From: Ktedonobacter robiniae
Lineage (GTDB): Bacteria; Chloroflexota; Ktedonobacteria; Ktedonobacterales; Ktedonobacteraceae
Direction: 5' to 3'
NCBI RefSeq assembly: GCF_016587375.1
Contig: NZ_BNJG01000002.1
Coordinates: 1,240,001 to 1,304,000 of the forward strand
DNA: 64,000 bases
Under the pieces are notes generated by a model. It did no database searches. It was not told the DNA's origin and worked only from the letters and a program-made list of their open reading frames with translations. Shown one piece after another: positions 52,314-60,966 of the stretch. Position 1 is the first letter of the stretch; every line of letters begins with the position of its first letter. The translations under genes were made by a program, and so were the position numbers.

Positions 52314-53291
52314 GTGGTCTATCGTCCAACGGCGCGGGTCTTGACGGTCCTGGAATTGTTGCAAGCGCATGGGCGCATGACCGGGAACGAGCTGGCACAC
52401 AGGCTGGAAGTCAATATCCGCACGGTTCGGGATTATATTGAGACGCTAAGCGACCTGGGTATTCCTGTGGAGGCTGAGCGGGGTCGCTATGGGGCCTATC
52501 GGCTCAGGCCCGGCTACAAACTTCCGCCACTTATTTTCACCGAGGATGAGGCCCTGGCCCTGACATTGAGCCTGATGATGGCTCGCGAGAACGGCCTTGC
52601 GCAGACCTCGCCCGCGTTTGAAGGGACGCTGGCAAAGATCGAGCGCGTCCTGCCCATATCGACACGTGAGCGCATCCAGGCGGTTGGAGAGACGGTGGTC
52701 TTCGAGAACAGTTCTGCACATGCCGCGCCTTCAATTGTGGCTGTGATGATGCTGAGTACCGCTGTCCAGAGTGAGCGCAGCGTTCGTCTGAGCTACCACA
52801 CCCCCGGCTCAGAGGTAACTGAGCGTCTATTTGATCCTTATGGCGTGGTCGCGCATGAAGGCTTCTGGTATACCATTGGCTACTGCCACCTGCGCCAGGC
52901 TCAGCGCCTCTTTCGCCTGGACCGTATCGTTAAGATTGAGACGACGAGCGAGCCATTTCGGCGCCCAGAGAGCTTTGAGACGCTCTCCGCCGTTCAGAGC
53001 GCCCTGGCCTCCGTCCCTCGCGTATGGCAGGTTGAGGTCTGGCTGGAGACGACATTGGAGGAGGCACAACGCCAAAGCCGGCTTTCAAAGGGGCATTTTA
53101 CAGAGGTCAACCAGGGGGTTCTTGTGCGTAGCGAAGTGGGAGATCTGCCCTGGATGGCGCGCTTGCTTGCTGGCATGGGCCTTCCCTTCGTCATTCATCA
53201 CCCACCCGAGTTGCGCGAGATGGTGCGCCAATACGCGCTCACGCTCATGGGCTATGCCGAACGCACCAGGGAGGATCAGGCTGAGGTGTAA
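52314..53291 (+). CDS. WYL-domain transcriptional regulator (YafY/DeoR-like)
   Basis: This 325-residue regulator has an N-terminal HTH_11 winged helix (ARVLTVLELLQAHGRMTGNE, then VNIRTVRDYIETLSDLGIPV). A central WYL domain follows (VRLSYHTPGSEVTERLFDPY, then EGFWYTIGYCHLRQAQRLFR) with a WCX extension. WYL domains sense nucleic acids or nucleotides in several regulators. The GTG at 52314 follows AGGAGAGAAG. It overlaps the convergent NAT gene by 16 bp. Confidence 0.9.
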   Translation: MVYRPTARVLTVLELLQAHGRMTGNELAHRLEVNIRTVRDYIETLSDLGIPVEAERGRYGAYRLRPGYKLPPLIFTEDEALALTLSLMMARENGLAQTSPAFEGTLAKIERVLPISTRERIQAVGETVVFENSSAHAAPSIVAVMMLSTAVQSERSVRLSYHTPGSEVTERLFDPYGVVAHEGFWYTIGYCHLRQAQRLFRLDRIVKIETTSEPFRRPESFETLSAVQSALASVPRVWQVEVWLETTLEEAQRQSRLSKGHFTEVNQGVLVRSEVGDLPWMARLLAGMGLPFVIHHPPELREMVRQYALTLMGYAERTREDQAEV

Positions 53292-54076
53292 AAACGGAGG
53301 CGTGTCTCCGGCAGAAGTGTAATGCCGAAATGGCGGGTTAGCACGGCCCGGTACTCTTCCTCCGTCTGGATCTCGCAAAGGGAACGTTCAGCGCTTGAGG
53401 CGATGACGAGTTTGCGGTCGCAGAGCGTGATGCGCCCGGTCTCTGTCGCCCGCGTGAAGAGGAGATTCTGCGTGAAATAAGACTCTGGCGAGGTCTCTTG
53501 ATAGCGGCACCTCTCAGCAAAATGGTGCATCTCGTGTGGCTGGAGTTGGAAACGGTAGAGCGACTCCCAGGCGCTGTTCCTGGCTCGCTGCACGATCCAG
53601 TACGCGTCCTCGCGGTGCAGGCGATAGCTATGATCGTGAAAGACCTGGACAACTTCGGCCTCAAACTTTAAGGGATGCCTGAAAGAGCTGCTAAAGCCAA
53701 CATCCGCCAGCCAGTCGCCATCCGCGAGATGCACCAGTAAAGCCAGGTGATCGAACTCGGGACCAAAGTGTACATGATCGCGCGTGACGCCAGCGGAGAT
53801 TAGCGAGACATGAAAGCCCAGCCTGCGTAGTAGGGCGGCAAAGAGGCCATTCAACTCATAACAGATGCCCCCGCGCCTCATGAGTACGATCTTCTTAAAG
53901 ATCGCCGCCTCGTCCAGGCATAGAGATTGGCCGCAGTGGATATCTAGATTCTCAAATGGGATCGCGATAAGATGCGCCTCGTGTAACACCTGCAACGTCT
54001 CCAACGTCGGCTGCCATCCGCCAGAGATTACCAGTTCACTGGGGGTGAAACGACGCAGGTAGTCCATAACGTCCAT
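53276..54076 (-). CDS. Arylamine N-acetyltransferase
   Basis: This 266-residue enzyme transfers acetyl from acetyl-CoA to arylamines and hydrazines. The catalytic triad is visible: Cys in MRRGGICYELNGLF, His in FDHLALLVHL and Asp in WLADVGFSSS. AIPFENLDIHCGQ is the family's N-terminal signature. The ATG at 54076 follows GAGGAG. The length is typical for bacterial NATs. Confidence 0.93.
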   Translation of the reverse strand: MDVMDYLRRFTPSELVISGGWQPTLETLQVLHEAHLIAIPFENLDIHCGQSLCLDEAAIFKKIVLMRRGGICYELNGLFAALLRRLGFHVSLISAGVTRDHVHFGPEFDHLALLVHLADGDWLADVGFSSSFRHPLKFEAEVVQVFHDHSYRLHREDAYWIVQRARNSAWESLYRFQLQPHEMHHFAERCRYQETSPESYFTQNLLFTRATETGRITLCDRKLVIASSAERSLCEIQTEEEYRAVLTRHFGITLLPETRLRFYTSA

Positions 54077-54131
54077 AGGCACACTCCTCGCATACTCTTC
54101 TATACCTCCAGTATAACCCGACCATAGAAGT

Positions 54132-54190
54132 GCCTGGGCGAGGGTATGTGATGGCGGCATGGTGCCGCCATCACATACCCTCGCCCAGGC
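54132..54190. terminator. Perfect 28-bp hairpin between lipoprotein and NAT genes
   Basis: The arms 54132-54159 and 54163-54190 are complementary with a TGG loop. It lies 55 bp beyond the lipoprotein gene stop and 55 bp upstream of the NAT start. Confidence 0.6.
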
Positions 54191-54245
54191 GAACCACGCA
54201 GTGGCGAGAATACGCTGCATGGATATTACAGGTATATGGATATGC

Positions 54246-54857
54246 TTATAGACCGGTGGGCATGTTGGGGATGGCGGGCTGCCAGGGAGAGTTGTCGGCA
54301 CCTATGCCTTTAGCGTCGCCGGGAGCCTTATCGTTCACGTTGGTGAAGAGGTAGTATCCCTGGTAGAGTACAACACGGTTTCCATTAGCGTCGGTACCTA
54401 CACTCAGCTTGCCGGGAAGCTTGGTAGTGCTAGTTGGCGTCCCCGTACCCTTGAAGAGGAGCGGCTTCCAGGTTTGCGCGCATGTACCATCACAGCTAAA
54501 ACCACTTGCCCCTTGCAACAGGTGCGCATAGACGGTCATACCCTGCGTGGTGGTCAGCACAGTAAAGGTAGAGCCGACAGCCTGAGTGCTGGGGATATCC
54601 CTCACCGCGATAACGACATTAGGCGAAGAAGTACTAGATGTACTGGTAGGGGTCGCGGCAGGCGTGCTATCACCGGTCGCTGTCGTGGCAGTCGGAGCGG
54701 CGCTAGTTACTGTCACATCCGGAGTGCTGGCACTGGTGGCGGTCACAGTCGGAGCGTTCCCGGCTGATGCTGACGCGGATGTAGAGCCACACGCCGTCAG
54801 CATTGCCGCCAGCAGAAGCAGTAAGAACATGATAAGGATAGAATTCTTTAGACGCAT
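54246..54857 (-). CDS. Secreted lipoprotein with COG4315-type repeats
   Basis: This 203-residue lipoprotein has a type II signal peptide (lipobox LTAC, Cys23). A Ser/Thr/Ala-rich linker covers residues 25-80, followed by two Lipoprotein_15-type segments (MTVYAHLLQGASGFSCDGTC with AQTWKPLLF, and NRVVLYQGYYLFTNVNDKAP). The family is of unknown function and is anchored outside the membrane. The linker suggests a surface-exposed domain. Confidence 0.88.
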   Translation of the reverse strand: MRLKNSILIMFLLLLLAAMLTACGSTSASASAGNAPTVTATSASTPDVTVTSAAPTATTATGDSTPAATPTSTSSTSSPNVVIAVRDIPSTQAVGSTFTVLTTTQGMTVYAHLLQGASGFSCDGTCAQTWKPLLFKGTGTPTSTTKLPGKLSVGTDANGNRVVLYQGYYLFTNVNDKAPGDAKGIGADNSPWQPAIPNMPTGL

Positions 54858-55046
54858 AATAGAGTTTTCTCCAGAGCTATAAGTATTACAGCGTTTCTAA
54901 ATTAGAATATACTCGGTACATCAAGGTGGCTCATCTTTTTTCTGCTTGCCTGTTTGCCACACCAGCATAATAGCGAACGCTTGTTAGGAAGTCTGCGAGC
55001 TATCTCACATTTTTGTTTATGCCTCGACCAGGGTTATCGAGACCTC

Positions 55047-55457
55047 TTAGGAGGCGCCAGGAGAGCCGCCAGTGGCCGGGGCAATGACCTGGCTGTGGAG
55101 ATTGAGGATGCGCTCCTGATAGGCATCAAAGTGGACCGCGATACTGCTGGAGCCGATTGGCTCGACAAAATTAATAGTTGTGCCGCTGCTGGCGAGAAAG
55201 CTGGCGCGCAGGGCGTCGCGATACTGTTGCCCCGTCAATGATACATTCGCGCCATCATAGCGCTTGAGCTCGTTGAGGCAGAGGATAGTCAGCTCCCATA
55301 CGCGCTTGCCTGGTCCGATATCGACATAGGCATTGGTGCCATCGGCGCGCACAGTAATCTTGCGATTACGTGGCTGGCGCATAATATAGCTCCCCGGCTT
55401 AACAAAGTAACCGGTATTATCGAGAATAATCTCGCAATCCAGGCCGATTTGTGGCAT
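55047..55457 (-). CDS. Phage-like structural protein (uncharacterised)
   Basis: This 136-residue protein reads DCEIILDNTGYFVKPGSYIM, then RKITVRADGTNAYVDIGPGK. Its beta-rich pattern and its place downstream of two tail-like genes fit a small phage or phage-like structural protein. The family is not recognised with confidence. A good ribosome-binding site (AAGGAGAGAG) precedes the ATG. It is the last gene of the 55-59 kb block. Confidence 0.6.
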   Translation of the reverse strand: MPQIGLDCEIILDNTGYFVKPGSYIMRQPRNRKITVRADGTNAYVDIGPGKRVWELTILCLNELKRYDGANVSLTGQQYRDALRASFLASSGTTINFVEPIGSSSIAVHFDAYQERILNLHSQVIAPATGGSPGAS

Positions 55458-55475
55458 ATATCTCTCTCCTTATGG

Positions 55476-55542
55476 GTGTGATGTGTCTGTCATGCATGTG
55501 GGCAACCTCCGGTTGCCCACATGCATGACAGACACATCACAC
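55476..55542. terminator. Perfect 32-bp hairpin between two tail-like genes
   Basis: The arms 55476-55507 and 55511-55542 are complementary with a TCC loop. It begins 3 bp after the stop of the 389-residue gene and ends 18 bp before the start of the next gene, leaving room only for a ribosome-binding site. Confidence 0.62.
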
Positions 55543-55545
55543 TAA

Positions 55546-56715
55546 CTATATCCTCCACCAGTAGCGCTGGACCTGGCCCCATTGGGCGATGGCGGAGGAG
55601 GCATAGTCACGCTGGCGCTTGATCACCTCCAGGCGTTGCTGGAATTGTGTCATCTTGTTCTGGGAGACCCGCAGCCAGGCGCCGGGAATAGCTGTGTCAT
55701 CCAGGTGATCGCGAACACTGCCATCCTGGAAGGCGAAATTGTCGTTGGTCGGTGTCTGGTAGGCTTCCAGGGCATAGGCACAGGCACCTAGCACAATGAT
55801 GTCGCGGTGAATCTCGGGAATAGTACTCCCCAGGCTATCCAATTGGTGGCGGGTGGCATAGAAGACGCGCATGGTCAGAGTGTTATCCTTTGGTAGCTCA
55901 CTATTATCGAGCTTGAGGGTAAAGGTGGGCGCACTGGTGCCTGTAGCGCCCTGGCGACTGCCGACCGCGCCCATGCTTCCCAGGTTGCCACCTGCCGCCA
56001 GGGCCGTCGAGCTATCATAGAGATTGCTATACTCGGCGAAGGCGCGCTCTATGGGCGGCCAGAGCATGATGCCCGAGGTATTGACGAGAGGTGGTTGAGG
56101 CATGTTCGCCAGGCTGGCATCGCTGGCGGTATCGAGGTAGCTTGTGGTAGTGTTATCGGCGAGCGTGGCGAGCAGGTAGAGTGTAGAACCGCCCACGAGC
56201 GTGCGGTAGATGTTGCGCCCGATGACGGTATTGCTGCCCACGGCGGGGAGGACCTGGGCGAGCGGCCCCAGGGGAATACTGGCCAGGTTTACGGCCTGGT
56301 TGCTGCTCGTAGTCGTAATTTGAACCAGGGGACCGGGCGTTGTCTCGCCCCCCTGAGTGAGCAAGCTAACTGCATACTTGTAGACACCCAGGCCCAGGTT
56401 GGTACCTGAAGTGAGGGAGAGGCCTGGGCCAGCAGTAGGAGATGCGAAGGCGCTACCATAGACCTGCAAGGGATAGAGGATACGCTCCAGCCAGAGCACG
56501 GGATAGGCAGGATTCCAGGAGGCCGGATAGGGATAGGTACGTTGAAAGGGCTGAGCCTGCATATCGACCACGGCAATATTGGGATAATACTGGGTATAGC
56601 GCTCCACAGCCTTATCAATGGCGCGGTCCAGATCCGCATTGCTCCAGCGCTGACTCGCACCCGCCGGATCAAAGAGGTCTAAGCGGCAAGCATTCTCAAC
56701 ATCGCTTAATAGCAT
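55546..56715 (-). CDS. Phage tail/adaptor-like protein
   Basis: This 389-residue protein has an N-terminal part (LLSDVENACRLDLFDPAGAS, ADLDRAIDKAVERYTQYYP) that resembles phage head-tail adaptor proteins. The middle (GVYKYAVSLLTQGGETTPGP, then GRNIYRTLVGGSTLYLLATL) is a fibronectin-like module common in phage tail proteins. The C-terminus is helical and Gln/Arg-rich. AAAGGAGGTAG precedes the ATG at 56715. It is probably part of a tail-derived or prophage-remnant unit. Confidence 0.72.
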   Translation of the reverse strand: MLLSDVENACRLDLFDPAGASQRWSNADLDRAIDKAVERYTQYYPNIAVVDMQAQPFQRTYPYPASWNPAYPVLWLERILYPLQVYGSAFASPTAGPGLSLTSGTNLGLGVYKYAVSLLTQGGETTPGPLVQITTTSSNQAVNLASIPLGPLAQVLPAVGSNTVIGRNIYRTLVGGSTLYLLATLADNTTTSYLDTASDASLANMPQPPLVNTSGIMLWPPIERAFAEYSNLYDSSTALAAGGNLGSMGAVGSRQGATGTSAPTFTLKLDNSELPKDNTLTMRVFYATRHQLDSLGSTIPEIHRDIIVLGACAYALEAYQTPTNDNFAFQDGSVRDHLDDTAIPGAWLRVSQNKMTQFQQRLEVIKRQRDYASSAIAQWGQVQRYWWRI

Positions 56716-56752
56716 AGGGCTACCTCCTTTTGTATACATAAAATTAAGGCTC

Positions 56753-56868
56753 GCCGCCCCTGCAGGGGCGGCTGCGTTCAATGCGTCGGTGCGCCCCACG
56801 TCCATGCTGGCGAAACAGGGTAAGTGCGCGGTTTACAAGCACCGTTTTTACGCCAGCATGGACGTGGG
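56753..56868. repeat. Two palindromes between tail-like genes (family 3 arm)
   Basis: GCCGCCCCTGCAGGGGCGGC (56753-56772) is a perfect 20-bp palindrome. CCCACGTCCATGCTGGCG (56795-56812) pairs exactly with 56851-56868 around a 38-nt loop and shares GTCCATGCTGGC with the family 3 repeats. Confidence 0.6.
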
Positions 56869-56892
56869 AAAACATGCGAATACAATAGACAT

Positions 56893-57309
56893 CTATGCGC
56901 CCTCCAGGCTGATGACATGCTCAAACTTCGCGGCCTGGGCGCTGTACTCTGCCTGCATGGAGTTGATGCGAAACTTGCCGCTCTGGCCGGTGCCTCTGGG
57001 CGCGGCGTAGTCTGTCAGCGTCAGGGGATCGTGCAACTGTAGTGCTGGGTTGAGCGGCACATTGATGTGGTGCGCGACGGTGGCGCGTTGCTCCTGGTAG
57101 AGTATCGACGACGCGCGTAGGGCACATTGTGCAGGCGTGGTCAGCTTCAAATCAACGACATGCTTGATACGCTCGAACCCGATCAGCTTCTCGGCCGTCA
57201 TGTCGTAGGCCTCGCCCGTGCTCACCTTGGCCGTCGTGGTGTTGGTGGTCGCGGCGCCGGTTACTATGACGTGGTTCGCTGGCTCGTCGTCGGTGCCCAA
57301 ACTCAACAC
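56893..57309 (-). CDS. C-terminal part of the tail-like protein (other frame)
   Basis: This 138-codon frame begins at a poor GTG with no ribosome-binding site. It reads LSLGTDDEPANHVIVTGAAT, then ALRASSILYQEQRATVAHHI and the end FRINSMQAEYSAQAAKFEHV. It is the natural continuation of the protein encoded at 57311-58936: skipping one T at 57313-57314 joins AIG to EVLSLG. It is therefore the end of a single protein of about 680 residues, separated by an extra base. Confidence 0.7.
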   Translation of the reverse strand: MLSLGTDDEPANHVIVTGAATTNTTTAKVSTGEAYDMTAEKLIGFERIKHVVDLKLTTPAQCALRASSILYQEQRATVAHHINVPLNPALQLHDPLTLTDYAAPRGTGQSGKFRINSMQAEYSAQAAKFEHVISLEGA

Positions 57310-57310
57310 C

Positions 57311-58936
57311 TCAACCTATGGCTGATACGCCCACATTGAACTCGCGGAGCTGCACCTTCTCATCCTGGTCTATGAAGTAGCGGAGGTTATAGGTCTGACA
57401 CACCTCGTTCAGCGTGGCGCGTAGCGTGCGATTGGCCTGCAAGATGAAGATGGGAACCGTCTGCGTAAACGTCGAGCTACCCGGCACCACAACCGTAAAC
57501 AGTACGGCCCTGGCGCAGATCTCCGTAATGAGATAGGCCACGGTCTGAGCTGCATACTGGATCTGAAAATGATTGATCGTATCGAGCAAGTACGAGGCAT
57601 CGACCCCCACAATCTTGATGAGGTGTGTGCTCGGCCCCCGCTCAAACGTCACCTTCTTCATCCTGAAAGTTGCGGTCTTCACTATCTCGGGCGTTGTGTG
57701 GGCCGCGCCTGTCTTATACCCCTCATTCACGATCAGGCTAGAACCGATATTGATGGGGGCAAATGTCGTCAAGCTGCCGACTTTGCTGTTGAACGCGCCA
57801 CCTGTATTGTCCAGCTCTAGCTCAATCGTGGCAGGCTTGCTCTCGTGCTCGGTGCGCTTATACGAAAGAATAGCCGCCGAGATGTCGAGGTAGCGCGCTG
57901 TGTTGGCCTGGCTATAATCGCTGCGCATATAGGTTCGATTCTGTGCCACCATATAGACGGTAGTATCCGTGGAGCGATAGAGCGGAATGATGCCCAGATT
58001 AGCCGCCAGGTTGGCATCTTGAAAGATGTATCCATTGCTCCAGTGTATAAAGTCTATGCTCTGGCGTACCCTTGGATAGAAGAAGGTTGCGCCTGTGATC
58101 GTGCCCGGATCATAGTCAACATAGGTCACGGTATACACCCCATTTGGCTCCCTGAGCAGAAAGGGCGATTGATGGATGAGGCCGTTAGCGCTTGCGGCAA
58201 CGAGATAGTTTTGTCCGCTCCAGGTTGTACCTGTGCTATTCACATTGAAGCTGTAGATCTCGGTCGCCGTCGAATAGACCAGGCGATAGAGTAAGGCTGA
58301 GGAATCCCAATACACAGCAACTCCGGCCAGGCCTGATACAATTCCGCCCGGCCAAACCGCAATAGCCGACCAGGACGTACCATTAAAGGTACACATCCCC
58401 ATTGACTTACCGCCAACGACATCGTACTGCAAAAAGATGTCGCTATTGCCCCCACTGCCCAGGCCCCTCATCAGCGCGCCAGTTGACACAGGTGTATAGA
58501 CCACGCTGGGGCTCGCGCTCCACGTCACGCCGTTATCGGTCGAACTCCAGGTCCAGAGCGAATTCGGGCTAGTGCTTTGCTGGGCGAAGGCACGCAGCGT
58601 GCCACCATTGTTGGAGACGCAGCAGGCACCGTTGAGCGCGATGGTCGCGCTCGCCCCGCCAAAAGTTGTCCAGGTCGTCCACTGGCTAGATGTCGCAGGG
58701 TTAGTGATGCGCTGATACTGGAAGGTCGCCGGAGAGCTGCCCGCTACCACCCACACGCGAATGATCGAGCCATCGTTGGCGATGCAGGCGTTAAAAAAGC
58801 TTTGCGACTGCGCCGTGTTGGCGGCTGCGAGCTGGTTGTAGCGCGCGATATGATCCTCACACGTCGCCGCGATCACGGGAACGCGCGTGGTATCTCCTAC
58901 TGCTGTGGTAAGTGTGGTGGTGAGCGTGCGAGCCAT
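57311..58936 (-). CDS. Phage tail/baseplate-like protein with Asp-box propeller region
   Basis: This 541-residue frame starts at the ATG at 58936 (GGAGGATGGAAGAGG upstream). Residues 30-340 contain Trp/Ser/Gly-rich strands with an Asp-box (SSTDNGVTWS), pointing to a beta-propeller of sialidase type. From about 360 (YLDISAAILSYKRTEHESKP, then ATIELELDNTGGAFN) it resembles phage tail-associated proteins. It ends at TGA 57313-57311, but the sense continues in the neighbouring frame. It may recognise a surface glycan; this is inference. Confidence 0.72.
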   Translation of the reverse strand: MARTLTTTLTTAVGDTTRVPVIAATCEDHIARYNQLAAANTAQSQSFFNACIANDGSIIRVWVVAGSSPATFQYQRITNPATSSQWTTWTTFGGASATIALNGACCVSNNGGTLRAFAQQSTSPNSLWTWSSTDNGVTWSASPSVVYTPVSTGALMRGLGSGGNSDIFLQYDVVGGKSMGMCTFNGTSWSAIAVWPGGIVSGLAGVAVYWDSSALLYRLVYSTATEIYSFNVNSTGTTWSGQNYLVAASANGLIHQSPFLLREPNGVYTVTYVDYDPGTITGATFFYPRVRQSIDFIHWSNGYIFQDANLAANLGIIPLYRSTDTTVYMVAQNRTYMRSDYSQANTARYLDISAAILSYKRTEHESKPATIELELDNTGGAFNSKVGSLTTFAPINIGSSLIVNEGYKTGAAHTTPEIVKTATFRMKKVTFERGPSTHLIKIVGVDASYLLDTINHFQIQYAAQTVAYLITEICARAVLFTVVVPGSSTFTQTVPIFILQANRTLRATLNEVCQTYNLRYFIDQDEKVQLREFNVGVSAIG

Positions 58937-59037
58937 CCTCTTCCATCCTCCTCTTTTAACCCCGTACACCTTCTACTACGTTCTAAGCTATTCTTTTTGT
59001 GCCACCCAAAAACGGAAATTACAGGTGTTTTCTTCCA

Positions 59038-59877
59038 CTATGCTTCCTGGCGGTACTGACAATAGTACACAGGGTAATCGAAGGCCTTCTCGAAACCTAG
59101 TTTTTTGGCGGTGGCGACCGAGGGAGTGTTTCTGGCCCAACAATGCCAGCCAATCTCGGTCGCGCCCTCTACAAAAGCTTGCTCAATGACGGCCTGAGCC
59201 AGAGCGGTCGCGATCCCCTGGCGCTGGTAGTCCTCCAGCGTCTCAATGCCCAGTTCGCAGCGCTCCTGGTCGCGATACTCGGCCAGGCACCAGCCAGAGA
59301 GCATGTGTTCATGCTGTGCGCAGAGACCAAAGTTATACGTAAGAAAGTGTTCAAGTGAGGGGCTTTCTGAACAGATCTCCTCAAGGACATGCGCTCTATT
59401 TGTTGGCTCCAGTTCTTGCAGAAGTTTATCATCGAGGCGGCGCAGCATAAAGCCCTCGGGAAGGGGAGAACTTACAATAGTATGTGGCAACTTCAAGCGG
59501 TGGAACTCTCGCTGACCCATAAAGGTCTTCTGCCCCTGGAGAACAGTATCGAGAAGAGCCTGCCAGCTCTCGCCTCCAGGAGGATAGTACAGCAGGGCTC
59601 CATAGCCATCCGCACCTGGAGATAATTTGTGATATTGTTGCGCTATAATAGCCTGGATGGTCTGTTGCAGGTCTGGATGCTCTGCTCGGCCCGCGAGATA
59701 GATACGATGAGGATTAGTAGGCAGAAGCAGCGCGGTTTGGGGCGCCTCAGGGTCATCAACAAACACCTGCCCCGGTGTCTTTCCCGCCAGGACAGTCATA
59801 ATGGCGAGGTGGTACGCCATATCGGCAAAGAGAGGCTTCACACGCTCAAAAGCAGGGGGAGTAAGAATTGTAAACAT
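59038..59877 (-). CDS. GNAT family N-acetyltransferase
   Basis: This 279-residue protein has a divergent N-terminal half and a C-terminal GNAT domain. CELGIETLEDYQRQGIATAL is motif A (Q-x2-G-x-A), and GWHCWARNTPSVATAKKLGF is motif B. It resembles the GNAT acetyltransferases of the PF12746 type. The ATG at 59877, six bases after AGGAG, is preferred to the ATG at 59883. The substrate is unknown. Confidence 0.85.
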   Translation of the reverse strand: MFTILTPPAFERVKPLFADMAYHLAIMTVLAGKTPGQVFVDDPEAPQTALLLPTNPHRIYLAGRAEHPDLQQTIQAIIAQQYHKLSPGADGYGALLYYPPGGESWQALLDTVLQGQKTFMGQREFHRLKLPHTIVSSPLPEGFMLRRLDDKLLQELEPTNRAHVLEEICSESPSLEHFLTYNFGLCAQHEHMLSGWCLAEYRDQERCELGIETLEDYQRQGIATALAQAVIEQAFVEGATEIGWHCWARNTPSVATAKKLGFEKAFDYPVYYCQYRQEA

Positions 59878-59905
59878 GCTCATCTCCTATGGTGTTTCGC
59901 CAGGG

Positions 59906-60811
59906 TCATTCAGGGTATAGAAACATGCGTCCCTCTTCGCGCAAAACGTCGATGAAATTCCGGGTCGCGTTTGAGAGGTGCTGCCTCTCGCGACTCAGAC
60001 ACACCAGGGCACTCTCGCGCGCGAAGGCGGGAAGGTCCTGCACAGGAAGCTCTACGAGGCGTCCGACAGCCAGGTCATCCGTGACGAGGGGGCGCGCCAG
60101 GAGCGCTACGCCAATGCCATGCACAACCAGGTCATGGGCGGTATGAATAGGCAGCGAGGTCAAAGCCTGCTCCGCGCCTATCAGATGTGTATGCCAGCTT
60201 TGCGTCTCCGTTTCCCAATCGACCTGCCAGTAAGGATTCCCCTCACGTACTACGTCCAGCGATGTGAGGCTCTCTCGTTGCGCCAGTGGATGGGCGGGAT
60301 GGGCTACGACAACTAAAGGCTCGCGAAAGTGCAGAAGAGGCGTCAGACTGATCGGACTAAAGAGTGGCCAGTTCAACAGGCCAAGCTTGACCAGGTCATC
60401 GTACAACATCTCCAGAATTTGATCGCTGTGGTTCGTGTGAATATTGAGGTCGACCTGCGGATAGCTGGCGTTAAAGCGAGCTATGGCGGAGGAGACGAAA
60501 CCCGTGGTCATGGCGGGCAAGGTCGCCAGCGAGACCCTTCCCCTGGCACCTTGCTTTGTCTGGCGCACAATCTCGGTTCCTGTCGCCAGGGCACTCAGGG
60601 CCTGCCTTGCATAGGGGAGAAAGCTTGTTCCCAGTTCCGTCAGTTCCAGTCGGGTACCACCACGCACAAAGAGTACGCCTCCCACGGCCTCCTCCAATGC
60701 CCGAATACGCAGGCTGATCGCTGGTTGCGAGATATCGAGCGCCCGCGCGGCCTTGCTAAAGCTCCCCTGGCGCGTCACCATGTCAAACGCCTGCAACTGA
60801 TTGATCTCCAT
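59906..60811 (-). CDS. LysR family transcriptional regulator
   Basis: This 301-residue regulator has an N-terminal winged HTH (INQLQAFDMVTRQGSFSKAA, DISQPAISLRIRALEEAVGG) and a periplasmic-binding-protein-like effector domain (RVSLATLPAMTTGFVSSAIA onward). It is divergent from an MFS transporter gene, its likely target. The 155-bp space between them is AT-rich at the centre and should hold the LysR site. Confidence 0.93.
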   Translation of the reverse strand: MEINQLQAFDMVTRQGSFSKAARALDISQPAISLRIRALEEAVGGVLFVRGGTRLELTELGTSFLPYARQALSALATGTEIVRQTKQGARGRVSLATLPAMTTGFVSSAIARFNASYPQVDLNIHTNHSDQILEMLYDDLVKLGLLNWPLFSPISLTPLLHFREPLVVVAHPAHPLAQRESLTSLDVVREGNPYWQVDWETETQSWHTHLIGAEQALTSLPIHTAHDLVVHGIGVALLARPLVTDDLAVGRLVELPVQDLPAFARESALVCLSRERQHLSNATRNFIDVLREEGRMFLYPE

Positions 60812-60966
60812 TGCCCTCCTCCCATAAATAAATTCAATAATGATTATATCAGCTATTATATTGCCTCATAGGCCATTATCGATTACTCTTATGCATACAC
60901 GATGCATCCAGCGATGCAACCCTGGCCAGGGACAACAGCAACAGCAATGGAAAGAGAACGAACACG

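Noticed and set aside
57300..57325. Canonical RF2-type programmed +1 frameshift
   Set aside because: The UGA is present, but the slippery CUU codon and the upstream Shine-Dalgarno-like element are not, so an extra base is simpler.
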